Assembly (NCBI GenBank): GCA_902605865.1
Contig: CACLEJ010000005.1
Location: 1-64,000 of the forward strand
Length of the DNA: 64,000 nt
Reading direction: 5' to 3'
Source: an uncultured Pelagibacteraceae bacterium
GTDB lineage: Bacteria; Pseudomonadota; Alphaproteobacteria; Pelagibacterales; Pelagibacteraceae
Made by a program: the position numbers and the translations under genes. Positions 30,369 through 41,194 of the stretch are shown here, piece by piece. A model generated the notes under the pieces. It made no database searches. It worked only from the letters and a program-made list of their open reading frames with translations, and was not told the origin of the DNA. Positions within the stretch are counted from its first letter, which is position 1. Every line of letters begins with the position of its first letter.

Positions 30369-31760
30369 ATGAAAAAAGTAGCAACTAGATTTGCTCCTTC
30401 TCCTACCGGTCCTCTTCACATTGGTGGGGTAAGAACAGCTCTATTTAATTGGTTATATTCAAAAAATAAATCAGGTAAATTTTATTTAAGGATAGAAGAT
30501 ACTGATAAAGAAAGATCTAAAGAAGAACATAAGATTCAAATAATTAACTCTTTAAAATGGATGGGAATTGAACATGATGGTGAAGAGTATATCCAATCAA
30601 AAATGATTGATGAACACGTAACTATTGCTAAAAGATTATTAGAAAATGGAAATGCATATAAATGCTATTGTAGTACAGAGGAAATAGAAGAACAGAAGAA
30701 AAGAGCTAAACAAAAAAAAATTCCTTATGTGTATAATCGAAAATGGCGAGATATTTCTGAAGATCAAGCCCCAAAGGATATAAAACCAGTTATAAGATTT
30801 AAAAGTAAAATCGAAGGTACTTCTCTACTAAAAGACTTAGTGCAAGGAAATGTAGAGATTGAGAATAATACTATTGAGGATTTTGTTATTTTAAGAAAGG
30901 ATGAAACGCCAACATATAATTTATCTGCGTCTGTTGATGATCATAATATGGAAATGACACATATTATAAGAGGAGATGACCATAAAATTAATACTTTTAA
31001 ACAAATTCAGATATATGAGGCACTAGGATGGGATATTCCACAATTTGCGCATATACCTCTTATTCATACAATAGATGGTAAAAAACTATCAAAAAGAGAT
31101 AACGCTTCAACATTAGAAGATTACTCGAAAATTGGGATTCTACCTGAGGCACTTAGAAATTATCTTCTGAGGTTAGGATGGTCTTATAAAGATAAGGAAA
31201 TTTTTAACATAGATGAAGGTATAAAACTTTTTAATTTAGAGGGAATAGGTAAATCACCTTCAAAACTTGATATGAGTAGAATTCTTTCTATGAATGAATA
31301 TTACATTAAAAAAAGTGAAGAAAATATTTTGTATAAAAAGTTAAAAGAATACTGTGAGATTTATAAGGAAAAAATCAAAGTAGAAAAAGAAAATACAATA
31401 AAAAGCTCTTTGATATTTTTAAAAAACAAAGCAAAAACACTTGAAGATATATTTAACAATTCTAAATACATATTAAATGATAAAGTTGCTTTTGATGAAA
31501 AGGATAAAGAACTGATAAACGATGAAGCGAAAAAAATAATACATCTATTTAAAGAGAAGATTGCAGAATTAGATGTTTTTGATAGAGAAAATTTAGAACA
31601 AATAGTAAATGAGTTAATAAAATTGAATAATATAAATTTCAAGGGCATTGGGCAGCCATTACGAATAATGTTAACTGGATCTAAATTTGGTCCAGGAATA
31701 TATGATATAATATTGTCTCTTGGAAAAAACGAGGTAATAAAAAGATTAGGAAATATATGA
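30369..31760 (+). CDS. gltX: Glutamyl-tRNA synthetase
   Basis: 463 aa; RFAPSPTGPLHIGGVRTALFNWL and KLSKRDNAS. Confidence 0.96.
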   Translation: MKKVATRFAPSPTGPLHIGGVRTALFNWLYSKNKSGKFYLRIEDTDKERSKEEHKIQIINSLKWMGIEHDGEEYIQSKMIDEHVTIAKRLLENGNAYKCYCSTEEIEEQKKRAKQKKIPYVYNRKWRDISEDQAPKDIKPVIRFKSKIEGTSLLKDLVQGNVEIENNTIEDFVILRKDETPTYNLSASVDDHNMEMTHIIRGDDHKINTFKQIQIYEALGWDIPQFAHIPLIHTIDGKKLSKRDNASTLEDYSKIGILPEALRNYLLRLGWSYKDKEIFNIDEGIKLFNLEGIGKSPSKLDMSRILSMNEYYIKKSEENILYKKLKEYCEIYKEKIKVEKENTIKSSLIFLKNKAKTLEDIFNNSKYILNDKVAFDEKDKELINDEAKKIIHLFKEKIAELDVFDRENLEQIVNELIKLNNINFKGIGQPLRIMLTGSKFGPGIYDIILSLGKNEVIKRLGNI

Positions 31761-32876
31761 TAAAATAATATTTGATGCTTCTTCAGACGAAGAGCTAGCA
31801 GAAGTCAAGGTTTCAAGAGTTTTTTTTATTTCTTCTTTTTGTTTCACAATTAAATTTGGTTTTTTTAGAAAATAGTAAACACTTTTAAATATTTCCTCAG
31901 CATTACATTCTGATTGTATCAATTCAGGAATAACTTCTCTATTATTAATAATATTTATCATATTAACAAATTTTATACTTAATAGAAGTTTTGCTAAATA
32001 AAAATTAACAAAATTCATCTTATAGATAATTATTGATGGAACATTCATTTTACAAACCTCTAAAGAAACTGTTCCAGATTTTACTACCGCAAAAATTGAT
32101 TTTTTTAAAACTGAAGTTTTAATTTTATCATCATTAATAATTTCTAGATTTTGTATATGTTCTTTTGAATTATAACTCGATATAAGTTCTTTATTTTTAT
32201 CAGTTGCATGAAATATGAAATTATAATTGGGATCTTTGATATTCATTTTTTTAATAAAATTAATTAGAATTGGCATATGATGGTTAATTTCTGAAATTCT
32301 GCTTCCAGGAAAAATTGATATAATATTTTTTTTATCTAGAAATTGATCTATTTGGATATTTTCATTAATTTTTTTATCTAACAAAGGATGGCCTACAAAA
32401 GTATTAGTTAGTTTTTCTTTATCAAAATATTCTTTTTCAAACTTAAAAAGTAATAGAATATGGTCTAAAAATTTCTTCATTTTCTTTACCCTGCCCTCTC
32501 TCCATGCCCAAACTTTAGGAGCAATAAAATGAATTATTTTGATTTTTGGGTTTTTTTCTTTTACTAATTTTGCCACTCTTAATGTAAAATCTGGACTATC
32601 GACACTAAATAAAATATCTGGATTAAATTTCAAGATTTCATTAACTGTATGTTTTATTTTACGCTTTATTTTAAAAAAGTTTAATAATATATCAGTAAAC
32701 GCTATATAGGTTATTTCTTTTTGATCATAGATTGTCCTAATACCTAATTTTTCCAAATTTGTTCCACCAACGCTTAAAAACTCTAAATCAGATCTTTTTG
32801 TTTTTAATTGTTTTATTACCTCTGATGCTAATATATCCCCCGAAGGTTCACCTGTAAGAACAAAAATTTTTTTCAT
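31746..32876 (-). CDS. lpxB: Lipid-A-disaccharide synthase
   Basis: 376 aa; LTGEPSGDILASEVI, IAPKVWAWREGRVKK, FPGSRISEI, KSGTVSLE. Confidence 0.96.
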   Translation of the reverse strand: MKKIFVLTGEPSGDILASEVIKQLKTKRSDLEFLSVGGTNLEKLGIRTIYDQKEITYIAFTDILLNFFKIKRKIKHTVNEILKFNPDILFSVDSPDFTLRVAKLVKEKNPKIKIIHFIAPKVWAWREGRVKKMKKFLDHILLLFKFEKEYFDKEKLTNTFVGHPLLDKKINENIQIDQFLDKKNIISIFPGSRISEINHHMPILINFIKKMNIKDPNYNFIFHATDKNKELISSYNSKEHIQNLEIINDDKIKTSVLKKSIFAVVKSGTVSLEVCKMNVPSIIIYKMNFVNFYLAKLLLSIKFVNMINIINNREVIPELIQSECNAEEIFKSVYYFLKKPNLIVKQKEEIKKTLETLTSASSSSEEASNIILSYIS

Positions 32877-33664
32877 ATAACGATGAGAAAGAGTTTGTTT
32901 TGATTGGCATATTTAATAGAGGCTTCTTTATTTAATATAATATTTTGATTTGATTTAACCACAATTCCTTTGATGCCAACTTTATTACAATCTTTAAATG
33001 TATCGATACCTATTGAGGGTAAGTCTACCCTTAAATCTTGTTTTGCTTTAGGCAATTTTATTAAAATACCTTTTTTTATTTTGGATTTTGGCACAGATTT
33101 TATCATTTCTTTCGTACCTTTTCTTGTTTCTCTAGAAATGATCTTATTATCTCTTATAATTACTGCTTGCGTATGATTGTAAGAATTTATTTTTTTTAAT
33201 GCTCTAATGCCTTTCAGTATTTGCTCTTTTTCCAACAAATTTGGTCTAATTTTTGTATAGACTCCTTTCTTTAAAGTTAATTCTGGATTGAAAGTATTTA
33301 ATTTAATAACTTTAATTTTATTTTCAGACAAAATTTTTATTAAAACTTTTAATATTGCTGCATCTCCTAATTTTGATGCTTTAACTATTCTTGGGATATA
33401 AAAAAGTCCTTTTAAGTCTAATTTTAGTTTTGATATTTTAGGTTTAATTATATTTCCAGCAAATATAACTTTATCACATTTTTTTGATTTAATTAGTTTT
33501 AGAATTTCACCAAATTTACCTATATTTATGAAAAAACTATTCTTATTTTTTTTAAATTTATTATTTTTTGTAAGATCTATAATGAAATATTTAATCTTTT
33601 TTCTCTCTATTTTTTTTATAATTTCATTTGGTAAATCTTTTTCTCCTAAAAAAAGTCCTATCAT
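32873..33664 (-). CDS. lpxI: UDP-2,3-diacylglucosamine pyrophosphatase LpxI (DUF1009)
   Basis: 263 aa; FAGNIIKPK, TFNPEL, QAVIIRDN...DLPSIGIDTF; sits between lpxB and lpxA as in alphaproteobacteria. Confidence 0.9.
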   Translation of the reverse strand: MIGLFLGEKDLPNEIIKKIERKKIKYFIIDLTKNNKFKKNKNSFFINIGKFGEILKLIKSKKCDKVIFAGNIIKPKISKLKLDLKGLFYIPRIVKASKLGDAAILKVLIKILSENKIKVIKLNTFNPELTLKKGVYTKIRPNLLEKEQILKGIRALKKINSYNHTQAVIIRDNKIISRETRKGTKEMIKSVPKSKIKKGILIKLPKAKQDLRVDLPSIGIDTFKDCNKVGIKGIVVKSNQNIILNKEASIKYANQNKLFLIVI

Positions 33665-34452
33665 TATTTGCTAGGTGGAAGAGATATAGGTCTTTTTTTA
33701 TCTGAATTTATAAAATTAAGTATTTTTTTGACAAACTTATTGTTTTTAAGATCACTATTAAGTCCATCCATATTTTCTCTATAACTATTGTTTTTAAATA
33801 TATTTTTATATGCCAATTGTATTTTTTTTATATTATCATTTGAAACTTTAGATCTTCTTAACCCAATAAGGTTTAGACCTGTTAAATTATTTCTATTACC
33901 CATTGATAAACCAAATGGAATTACATCACTCAAAACACCAGTCATTCCTCCTATCATTGCATATTCTCCTATTCTAGAAAATTGATGTATGGCACAGCTC
34001 CCACCAACTATTGCATTGTTTTGAATAGTAACATGCCCACCTACTTGAACGTTATTAGCTAAAACAATATTATTCGATATCAAACAGTCATGTGCTACAT
34101 GACAATAAACCATAAATAAATTATTATCTCCAATTCTGGTTATTCCACCACCTTGTTCTGTTCCAGGGTTTATATTTACATATTCTCTAAACTTATTGTT
34201 ATTACCAATAACTAATAAGTTTTTTTCACCTTTATATTTTAAGTCTTGAGGAGGAGTTCCAATAGATGAGAAAGGATATATTTGGTTATTCTTTCCTATA
34301 ATTGTATTTCCAATAATGTTTACATGAGAATGTAAGACCGAGTTTGGTCCTATTTCGACTTCTGGACCTATAATACAATAAGGGCCTATTTCAACATTGT
34401 CTGAAATTTTTGCTTTTGAATTAACTATTGCTGTTTTATGGATCACAGACAA
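33664..34452 (-). CDS. lpxA: UDP-N-acetylglucosamine acyltransferase
   Basis: 262 aa hexapeptide-repeat protein; IHKTAIVNSKAKI, GTEQGGGITRIGDNNLFM, HVAHDC. Confidence 0.96.
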   Translation of the reverse strand: MSVIHKTAIVNSKAKISDNVEIGPYCIIGPEVEIGPNSVLHSHVNIIGNTIIGKNNQIYPFSSIGTPPQDLKYKGEKNLLVIGNNNKFREYVNINPGTEQGGGITRIGDNNLFMVYCHVAHDCLISNNIVLANNVQVGGHVTIQNNAIVGGSCAIHQFSRIGEYAMIGGMTGVLSDVIPFGLSMGNRNNLTGLNLIGLRRSKVSNDNIKKIQLAYKNIFKNNSYRENMDGLNSDLKNNKFVKKILNFINSDKKRPISLPPSK

Positions 34453-34501
34453 TAAATAGCAAATTTATTAATTAATAGTTATCAACTATTACTACTAATT
34501 A

Positions 34502-34948
34502 TTACTTTCGATCCACAATCGTTGCCGACCACTGAGCATCTGCCATTTTTTTGTCACCTACAAATGCTGTACCTTTATATTTCCATACTCTACCGTGAGA
34601 TCTAACTGCCTCTATATTTAATTCTAAAATACAGTCAGGAATTACCGGGTTTCTAAATCTTGCTTTTTCAATTGTCATTAAAAAAACTAACTTGTTATCG
34701 TATGTAGCTTTATCCAAACCTTCTGCAGTTAGGGCGGCAGCAGCTTGTCCAAATGCCTCTACAATTAAAACACCTGGCATAACTGGCTCTCCAGGAAAAT
34801 GACCATTAACAAAAAAACTATCTTTTTTAACATTTACTATTGCTGTAGCTGAAAAAAGTTTTTTTATATTCCTTAATTCATCAATAAGAAGCATTGGCTC
34901 TCTGTGTGGCAAAAGTTCTTTTATTTGTTCTTTATTTAAATTAGACAT
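34502..34948 (-). CDS. fabZ: 3-hydroxyacyl-ACP dehydratase
   Basis: 148 aa; [34 protein letters not shown]. Confidence 0.97.
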   Translation of the reverse strand: MSNLNKEQIKELLPHREPMLLIDELRNIKKLFSATAIVNVKKDSFFVNGHFPGEPVMPGVLIVEAFGQAAAALTAEGLDKATYDNKLVFLMTIEKARFRNPVIPDCILELNIEAVRSHGRVWKYKGTAFVGDKKMADAQWSATIVDRK

Positions 34949-35918
34949 TTGATTTATTTTCCTTTAAGAAAATTCTAATATTTTTAGCAGGATATCCCAT
35001 TACTTTTGAGTTGGAAGGTATATCTTTAACAACTCCACTTCCACCTCCAATTTTAACATTGTCTCCAATCTTTAAATGTCCGGAGATACCCGCTTGTCCA
35101 CCAATCATTACATTATTTCCTATGGAAGAACTTCCTGCAAAACCAACTTGTCCTGTAATAATACAGTTTTTACCAATTTTAACATTGTGAGCTATGTGAA
35201 TTTGATTGTCTAAGAAAGTACCGTCCCCTATTATAGTATTAGACAAAGATCCTCTATCAATTGTGTTATTACAACCAATTTCAACATTATCTCCAATTAT
35301 AACAGCACCTATATGCGGATATCTTATATTTTTTACTCCAGGGAAAAAACCAAATCCTTTTTTTCCAATAACCGCTCCGTCAAGAATATTAGTGTTGTTG
35401 CCAATAATAGTATTTTTGATGACCACATTACACCCAATGTTACAATTATCACCTATAACTACATTTTGTTCGATTATTGTATTATGTCCAAGGGAGCAGT
35501 TCTTTCCAATTTTTACATTTTTTCCTACTAGTACATTTTTACCTAATTTAAGTTTAATAAATTTATTTTCTTTTACATGTCCAACATTACTATCAAAATT
35601 TTCATTTAGTGATTCTGGATAAAATAAGTTCGTTAAAACAGAAACAGACAATAAAACATTTGGAACTTCAATAATTTTTTTAGTTTTAGGAATACTTTTT
35701 AAAAATTTTTTATTTGTAATTATTAAATTAGAATTTGTTTTTTTTATTAATCCTAAATATTTTGGTGAATGTAGAAAAGAAATATCATTTTTTTGTGCTT
35801 TATCTAATTCTTTTATATCATAAACTCTTATATTTTTTTTTTGCTTTCTTAAATTTAAGCTTTTTAAAATATCATTAATTTTTATATCATTTCTTTTTTT
35901 AAAAAAAATATTTTTCAT
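34941..35918 (-). CDS. lpxD: UDP-3-O-acylglucosamine N-acyltransferase
   Basis: 325 aa hexapeptide-repeat protein; [36 protein letters not shown]. Confidence 0.96.
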   Translation of the reverse strand: MKNIFFKKRNDIKINDILKSLNLRKQKKNIRVYDIKELDKAQKNDISFLHSPKYLGLIKKTNSNLIITNKKFLKSIPKTKKIIEVPNVLLSVSVLTNLFYPESLNENFDSNVGHVKENKFIKLKLGKNVLVGKNVKIGKNCSLGHNTIIEQNVVIGDNCNIGCNVVIKNTIIGNNTNILDGAVIGKKGFGFFPGVKNIRYPHIGAVIIGDNVEIGCNNTIDRGSLSNTIIGDGTFLDNQIHIAHNVKIGKNCIITGQVGFAGSSSIGNNVMIGGQAGISGHLKIGDNVKIGGGSGVVKDIPSNSKVMGYPAKNIRIFLKENKSNV

Positions 35919-36433
35919 TTCAAATTTAGAGTATTATTTTGATCATCTAGAAGTTTAATTATTTCGTCAGTTATATCTAGGTTTTTTTTTCCAACAATAA
36001 TGTTTTTTTTTGGAACTACTAATGAGATTGAGTTTTTATCAACATAATTCGTAATAATAGGATTTAAAAAATTTATTATTTTTTTTGTATTTTCTATTTT
36101 AACCGATTTTAAAGAATCCATAGATGTCTTTTTATTTGATTGATATTTTTTGATTTCATTTGAGAGATTATTTAGTTTCTTATTAAATTCCTGCTTTTCA
36201 AGAATATTTTGCTGAGAAAGTAATGATTTTTCCTTTTGTTTTAATTCATTTTCAATTTGATTGAATTTTGATAAATTTTTCTCTTTTAATTTTTTAATAT
36301 GATCATTCAAAGTCATTCCAAGTTCTGACTTGTTAATTATAAAATTCAAATCTAAATAAACAATTTTTGCATATGAATTGAATGTCAATATATTTAAAAA
36401 GAAAATTAAAGTTAATAGAGATAACTTTTTCAT
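35915..36433 (-). CDS. OmpH/Skp-family periplasmic chaperone
   Basis: Start placed at [32 protein letters not shown] (signal peptide); the track ORF extends into bamA. Coiled-coil body typical of Skp. Confidence 0.87.
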   Translation of the reverse strand: MKKLSLLTLIFFLNILTFNSYAKIVYLDLNFIINKSELGMTLNDHIKKLKEKNLSKFNQIENELKQKEKSLLSQQNILEKQEFNKKLNNLSNEIKKYQSNKKTSMDSLKSVKIENTKKIINFLNPIITNYVDKNSISLVVPKKNIIVGKKNLDITDEIIKLLDDQNNTLNLK

Positions 36434-36434
36434 A

Positions 36435-38696
36435 CTAAAAAGAAGTACCAATTCTAAATCTAAAAGACTCAGTTTTATCAGATGATTCACTGCTTAAGGG
36501 AATTGAGTATGAAAAAGATAGTGGTCCAATAACTGTAAACCAGTTTACAGCTACACCTGTTGCAGATCTGATTGCACTAGATTCTAATGAGCTATCATAA
36601 TCAACTTCCCTTAAAGTTGCAGCGTCAAAAAATAGGCTTAGATCAATGTTTTCATTACCTTGGAAAATATTAGGCAAGGTTGTATTTAAATTTATAGCAG
36701 ATGCATAATTACCACCCACATATTCATCGCCATCTTTTGGTCCAATTTTTCCAGTTTCAAAACCTCTAAGCCTACTACTAGGTATATAAATTCTTTTTGA
36801 AACTCTCACATTGTCGTCTATAGAATGAACTGCTTTAATAAAAAATTTACCTGATAAAATCAAGTTATCTGAAAGTGAATAATATCTTCCATAATTTAAA
36901 GTATTTGAAATAGAAAAATCGTCAGAATAAATAGGGAGTTCCTGTGAAAATCCAAATTTATATCCCTCTGTTGGTTGAAAGTTTTGATCTAATTTATTTA
37001 ATACAATATTATACTTAAATAAATTTTCTAGATAATCACCTTCTTGTTTTTTTTTGTGTTCAGAAGCAGTAGATGTAGTCTCTAATTTTTCGTAATAAGC
37101 TGATAGATCAAAGTTTACAAATAAATCAGAATATTGTTCAAAACCAGTTCCAACACTAAAACCAGTTCTAGATGTTTTAAAACCTCCAGTGCTCAAAAAG
37201 TCTGAATTTGAACTTTCTAGTACAGTACTTAAAGATCTATCTGAGTTTCTAAAATTTGGGTTTACTATAGAAAATCTACCTGTTAACTGATCTTCAGAAA
37301 TTGTAAAATTTGTTGACAGCTTTATTCCTTTGCCAAGATAATTATTTTCCTTTAAACCAGCTGAAATTGTAGCACCAGATGTACCTGTGCCCGCACCAGC
37401 AAAAACTTCACCTGTTGGAGCTTCTTCTACTGTAATATCAATTATTTTTTTTTGATCATTGTTAGATGAGTCTCTTATTTTAGATTTTACATTTCTAAAA
37501 ATACCTAATGATTTTATATTATTAATTGATTTTTCAAATAAAAACTTATTAAATGCATCTCCTTCATCGACTATTAAAGTATTTCGAATTACCTTCTCTT
37601 CTGTTATAAAATTTCCAAAAATATTTATTTGTTCAACATAGATTTTTTCTAAGTCTTTAAATCTAAGTTCAATATTAATATCATTATCATCTTGAACTTC
37701 TAACTCATATTTTACATCAACGAAGACGAATTCTTTTTGTAATGCAATTTTGTTAATTTCATTTAAAATGTTATCAAGTTTTTTTTGTGAAAATTTCTTA
37801 CCTTTTAACTTATTAATTAATTTTTCAATATTTATAAAGTTGAGTTCATCGAAAGTGTCATCAATTTTAAAATTAATATCTTTAAAAAAATACTTTTTGC
37901 CAGCATCTATATTAAAATTTAGCTCAAAATTTTCATTATTTATATTTTTTGCATATGACGATTTAACATTTACATTATAATACCCTTTATTTTTATAATA
38001 ATTTCTTAATAAATTTTCATCATTTTTAATTCTTCTTTCATCTAAATATTTATTCCTAGTTAAAAATTTCCAAAATTTTGCTTCCTCTGACTTAATAACA
38101 TTTTTAAGTTTAGAAGATTTGAATATCTTTTTGCCTTGAAAATTTATGTTTTTAATTTTAGCACGACTTCCCAAATTGAAATCGTATATAAGTTCCACAG
38201 AGTTATTTTGATTATCTATAATTTTAGTTTTTATATCAGAAAAATAAAAACCATTTGATCTAACAATATTTAATAAAATATTTTTTTGATCTTCCACTTT
38301 ATTTTTTAAAAAAGGGTACTTTTCACTTTTTCTAGTAATTTTTTTTATTTCTTCAAGTATTGTCTTATTTTTTACGCCATTAATTTTAATAGATTGTATA
38401 ATTGGATTTTCATCAATTTTTATTTCTAAAGATTGATTTAAAATTAATATTTCAACATTTTTGAAATAATCAGTTTCATAAAGATTTTTTATCGCTATGT
38501 TTAAATCATCATTTGATAATTCTATTCCAGTTTTAAGACCAGAGAACATGATAATTGTTTCATCAGAAAGTCTTTTATTTCCCTTTACATTAATTTCATT
38601 ATAAATGTCAGCATTTAGTACTGAAAAATTTATTAATAAAAAAAATGTAATTATTAAATAAGTTTTATTTATGAGTTTCAAAAATAAATTTTTCAT
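36435..38696 (-). CDS. bamA: Outer membrane assembly factor BamA
   Basis: 753 aa; signal peptide, POTRA repeats (INVKGNKRLSDETI, INIFGNFITEEKVIRN), C-terminal barrel RLRGFE, terminal F. Confidence 0.95.
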   Translation of the reverse strand: MKNLFLKLINKTYLIITFFLLINFSVLNADIYNEINVKGNKRLSDETIIMFSGLKTGIELSNDDLNIAIKNLYETDYFKNVEILILNQSLEIKIDENPIIQSIKINGVKNKTILEEIKKITRKSEKYPFLKNKVEDQKNILLNIVRSNGFYFSDIKTKIIDNQNNSVELIYDFNLGSRAKIKNINFQGKKIFKSSKLKNVIKSEEAKFWKFLTRNKYLDERRIKNDENLLRNYYKNKGYYNVNVKSSYAKNINNENFELNFNIDAGKKYFFKDINFKIDDTFDELNFINIEKLINKLKGKKFSQKKLDNILNEINKIALQKEFVFVDVKYELEVQDDNDINIELRFKDLEKIYVEQINIFGNFITEEKVIRNTLIVDEGDAFNKFLFEKSINNIKSLGIFRNVKSKIRDSSNNDQKKIIDITVEEAPTGEVFAGAGTGTSGATISAGLKENNYLGKGIKLSTNFTISEDQLTGRFSIVNPNFRNSDRSLSTVLESSNSDFLSTGGFKTSRTGFSVGTGFEQYSDLFVNFDLSAYYEKLETTSTASEHKKKQEGDYLENLFKYNIVLNKLDQNFQPTEGYKFGFSQELPIYSDDFSISNTLNYGRYYSLSDNLILSGKFFIKAVHSIDDNVRVSKRIYIPSSRLRGFETGKIGPKDGDEYVGGNYASAINLNTTLPNIFQGNENIDLSLFFDAATLREVDYDSSLESSAIRSATGVAVNWFTVIGPLSFSYSIPLSSESSDKTESFRFRIGTSF

Positions 38697-39862
38697 TTTC
38701 TATAAAAATATACGTCCAAATAATTATTAACTTTTTTTACCATATTTTCTATTTCATTTATATTTTTTGGAGAAATTTTATAGTATTTAGTAAAATAAGG
38801 TTTTTTTAATAATTTTAACAACATTTTATGAATAGAAATATAAGATATAGATTTTTCTAAATACATTTTTACTAATGCATCGTTAATAGAAACTAAAATT
38901 ATCTCAAAAAAAGTGTTATTAAATTTATAGTTCAAAATCTTTAATAATGGAAAATTTTTAATATTGGGTTGAATAAAGTTTAACCCATTTAAGTTTGTAA
39001 ATTTAAAATTATTATTTATAGGATTAATATAATTATTTTTTTGATACAATGAATTTAAAATTGGGATCTCCATAGTAGTATCATGTGCTAACAGCTTTGA
39101 TATTCCAGTCTTAAAACTTACTATTGCGTGAATGTAAGATTTAGGATGAATTAATATTTCAAATTTATCAGTTTCTAATTCAAATATTTTTTTTGCTTCA
39201 ATTACTTCAAAAATTTTATTCATCATTGTAGCAGAATCAATTGAGATTTTTTTTCCCATCTTCCAATTGGGATGCTTAAGAGCAAGTTTTGGGCTTACGT
39301 TTTTTATATCGTTTAAATTTTTATTTAAAAAAGGACCTCCAGAAGCGGTTAAATATATTTTTTTCACATTCATTTTATTTTCTTGATCTAACAACGACCA
39401 GATAGAAAAATGTTCAGAATCTAATGGAATAAATTTTGTTTTATTTTTCTTAAGTTGTTTTTTTATAAATTTCCAACCACAAATAATTGACTCTTTATTA
39501 GCTAATCCCAAATTTTTAGTATATTTAATTACATCGATTGTTGGTTTTAATCCATGAATACCAGATATTGCACTTACTGCATAATAAGATTTTTGTTTAT
39601 TCTTTTTTAAAGCCTCATCAATACTAAAAAAAACATTTATTTTTTTTTTTTTAAAAATATGTTCATGCTTGAGATACTTATCTTTATTAAATATAACAAT
39701 ATCTTTAACTTTAAATTCTAATGCTTGATTATATATTTTATGTATATTTTTATTGGTTGATAAAAGTTTAATTTTAAATTTATTTTTGTTATTTTTTATT
39801 ACATTTAGTGTTGATTTACCAATAGAGCCTGTTGACCCTATTATTATTATATCTTTTTTCAT
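38693..39862 (-). CDS. dxr: 1-deoxy-D-xylulose 5-phosphate reductoisomerase
   Basis: 389 aa; IIGSTGSIGKSTLNVI, LANKESIICGW, PLDSEHFSIW, SIDSATMMNKIFEVIEA. Confidence 0.96.
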   Translation of the reverse strand: MKKDIIIIGSTGSIGKSTLNVIKNNKNKFKIKLLSTNKNIHKIYNQALEFKVKDIVIFNKDKYLKHEHIFKKKKINVFFSIDEALKKNKQKSYYAVSAISGIHGLKPTIDVIKYTKNLGLANKESIICGWKFIKKQLKKNKTKFIPLDSEHFSIWSLLDQENKMNVKKIYLTASGGPFLNKNLNDIKNVSPKLALKHPNWKMGKKISIDSATMMNKIFEVIEAKKIFELETDKFEILIHPKSYIHAIVSFKTGISKLLAHDTTMEIPILNSLYQKNNYINPINNNFKFTNLNGLNFIQPNIKNFPLLKILNYKFNNTFFEIILVSINDALVKMYLEKSISYISIHKMLLKLLKKPYFTKYYKISPKNINEIENMVKKVNNYLDVYFYRK

Positions 39863-39863
39863 G

Positions 39864-40517
39864 TTATAGTGAGTAAATAATTATACCTAGAGGTAAAGCT
39901 AATAGCATGCCATCAATTCTATCAAGAATTCCCCCATGTCCTGGCAATATTGAACCAGTATCTTTGATTTTTGCCAACCTTTTAAAATAAGAAATAACTA
40001 AGTCACCAATTTGAGAAATAAATGAAATCATAATAATAAAATAAAATAAATTTATATTCAATTTGATAGTATCACTCATAACTTCAAAATAAATATACCC
40101 TAAAAATAAAGAAAGTATAATTGAACCTAAAAAGCCAGAGTAAGTTTTATTTGGGCTGATTTTAGTTATTTTCATGCCGCCTATTAACTTTCCAAAGAAA
40201 AAACCACCTATATCTGTTGATGCGCATATAACTAATAAAAATAGTAATATTAACTTATTAGATGAGAAAGATGGAATTAAAAATAAATAAATTACTAATG
40301 AAAAATATGTCATATAAATAAATACTAATAAAATAGTTAAAAATGTTTTAAATATATTTCTCTTATAAATTCTACTAAATATTTTAACAAATTCATCTAT
40401 AACCAAAAAATTAACAATAAATATTAATATGCACAAAATGTTAATACTAATAAATGAAAGAATAATGATAAATAATAAAAATAAAGATGTTAAAAATCTT
40501 TTACTAAGTTCACTCAT
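39864..40517 (-). CDS. cdsA: Phosphatidate cytidylyltransferase
   Basis: 217 aa multi-TM; CASTDIGGFFFGKLIGG...SPNKTYSGFLG and HGGILDRIDGMLLALP. Confidence 0.95.
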   Translation of the reverse strand: MSELSKRFLTSLFLLFIIILSFISINILCILIFIVNFLVIDEFVKIFSRIYKRNIFKTFLTILLVFIYMTYFSLVIYLFLIPSFSSNKLILLFLLVICASTDIGGFFFGKLIGGMKITKISPNKTYSGFLGSIILSLFLGYIYFEVMSDTIKLNINLFYFIIMISFISQIGDLVISYFKRLAKIKDTGSILPGHGGILDRIDGMLLALPLGIIIYSL

Positions 40518-41194
40518 TTTATTCCACCAAAATTTCTTCTAGTACGTTTGAATTTTGAAATTATTTTTCTAAAATCATTTTTGTTAAAATCAGGCCATAA
40601 TTTATCAATAAAAAAAATTTCTGAATAAGATGCTTGCCATAATAAAAAATTACTTAATCTATATCTATTCCCAGTTCTTATTAATATTTCTGGATCTGGA
40701 ATATCATTAGTGTATAGATTTTTTGAAATATTTTTTTCGTTAATTGGTATTGATAAGTTGATTATTTTTTTTATAGAATTAATTATTTCTTCTTTTGATC
40801 CATAATTTAATGCAATATTTATTTGAATTTTTTTGTTATTTTTTGTTTTTTTTTCCGCATTAAATAGTTTTTTTTTAAGTGAATTTGGAAACTTATTAAT
40901 ATTACCTATAACATTTAGTTTAATTTTTTTTTTAAAAAGTTTATCCAGTTGTTGGTCGATGTATTTTTCAAGCAAATAAATTAGAAAATCTATTTCTTTT
41001 TTTGGTCTTTTCCAATTTTCAGTTGAAAATGTGTATAGTGTTAAATATTTAATATTATTAGAAATTGATTCTTCTATTATTTTTTCAACAACTTTTACTC
41101 CAGCTGTATGACCATAATTTCTTGATTTTTTCTTTTTTAAACCCCATCTTCCGTTACCATCCATAATAATGGCGACATGTTTTGGTAAACTCAT
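40514..41194 (-). CDS. uppS: Polyprenyl diphosphate synthase (UppS)
   Basis: 226 aa; HVAIIMDGNGRWG, LYTFSTENWKRP, RTGNRYRLSNFLLWQASYSE. Confidence 0.96.
   Translation of the reverse strand: MSLPKHVAIIMDGNGRWGLKKKKSRNYGHTAGVKVVEKIIEESISNNIKYLTLYTFSTENWKRPKKEIDFLIYLLEKYIDQQLDKLFKKKIKLNVIGNINKFPNSLKKKLFNAEKKTKNNKKIQINIALNYGSKEEIINSIKKIINLSIPINEKNISKNLYTNDIPDPEILIRTGNRYRLSNFLLWQASYSEIFFIDKLWPDFNKNDFRKIISKFKRTRRNFGGIK

Noticed and set aside
35206-35622. 138-aa plus-strand ORF opposite lpxD
   Set aside because: Its Pro/Ile/Thr-rich periodic pattern mirrors the hexapeptide repeats of LpxD read backwards; artefact of repeat periodicity.
33664-35918. Repeat-like periodic sequence in lpxA and lpxD
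   Set aside because: Explained by left-handed beta-helix hexapeptide repeats in both acyltransferases, not by DNA repeats or a CRISPR array.
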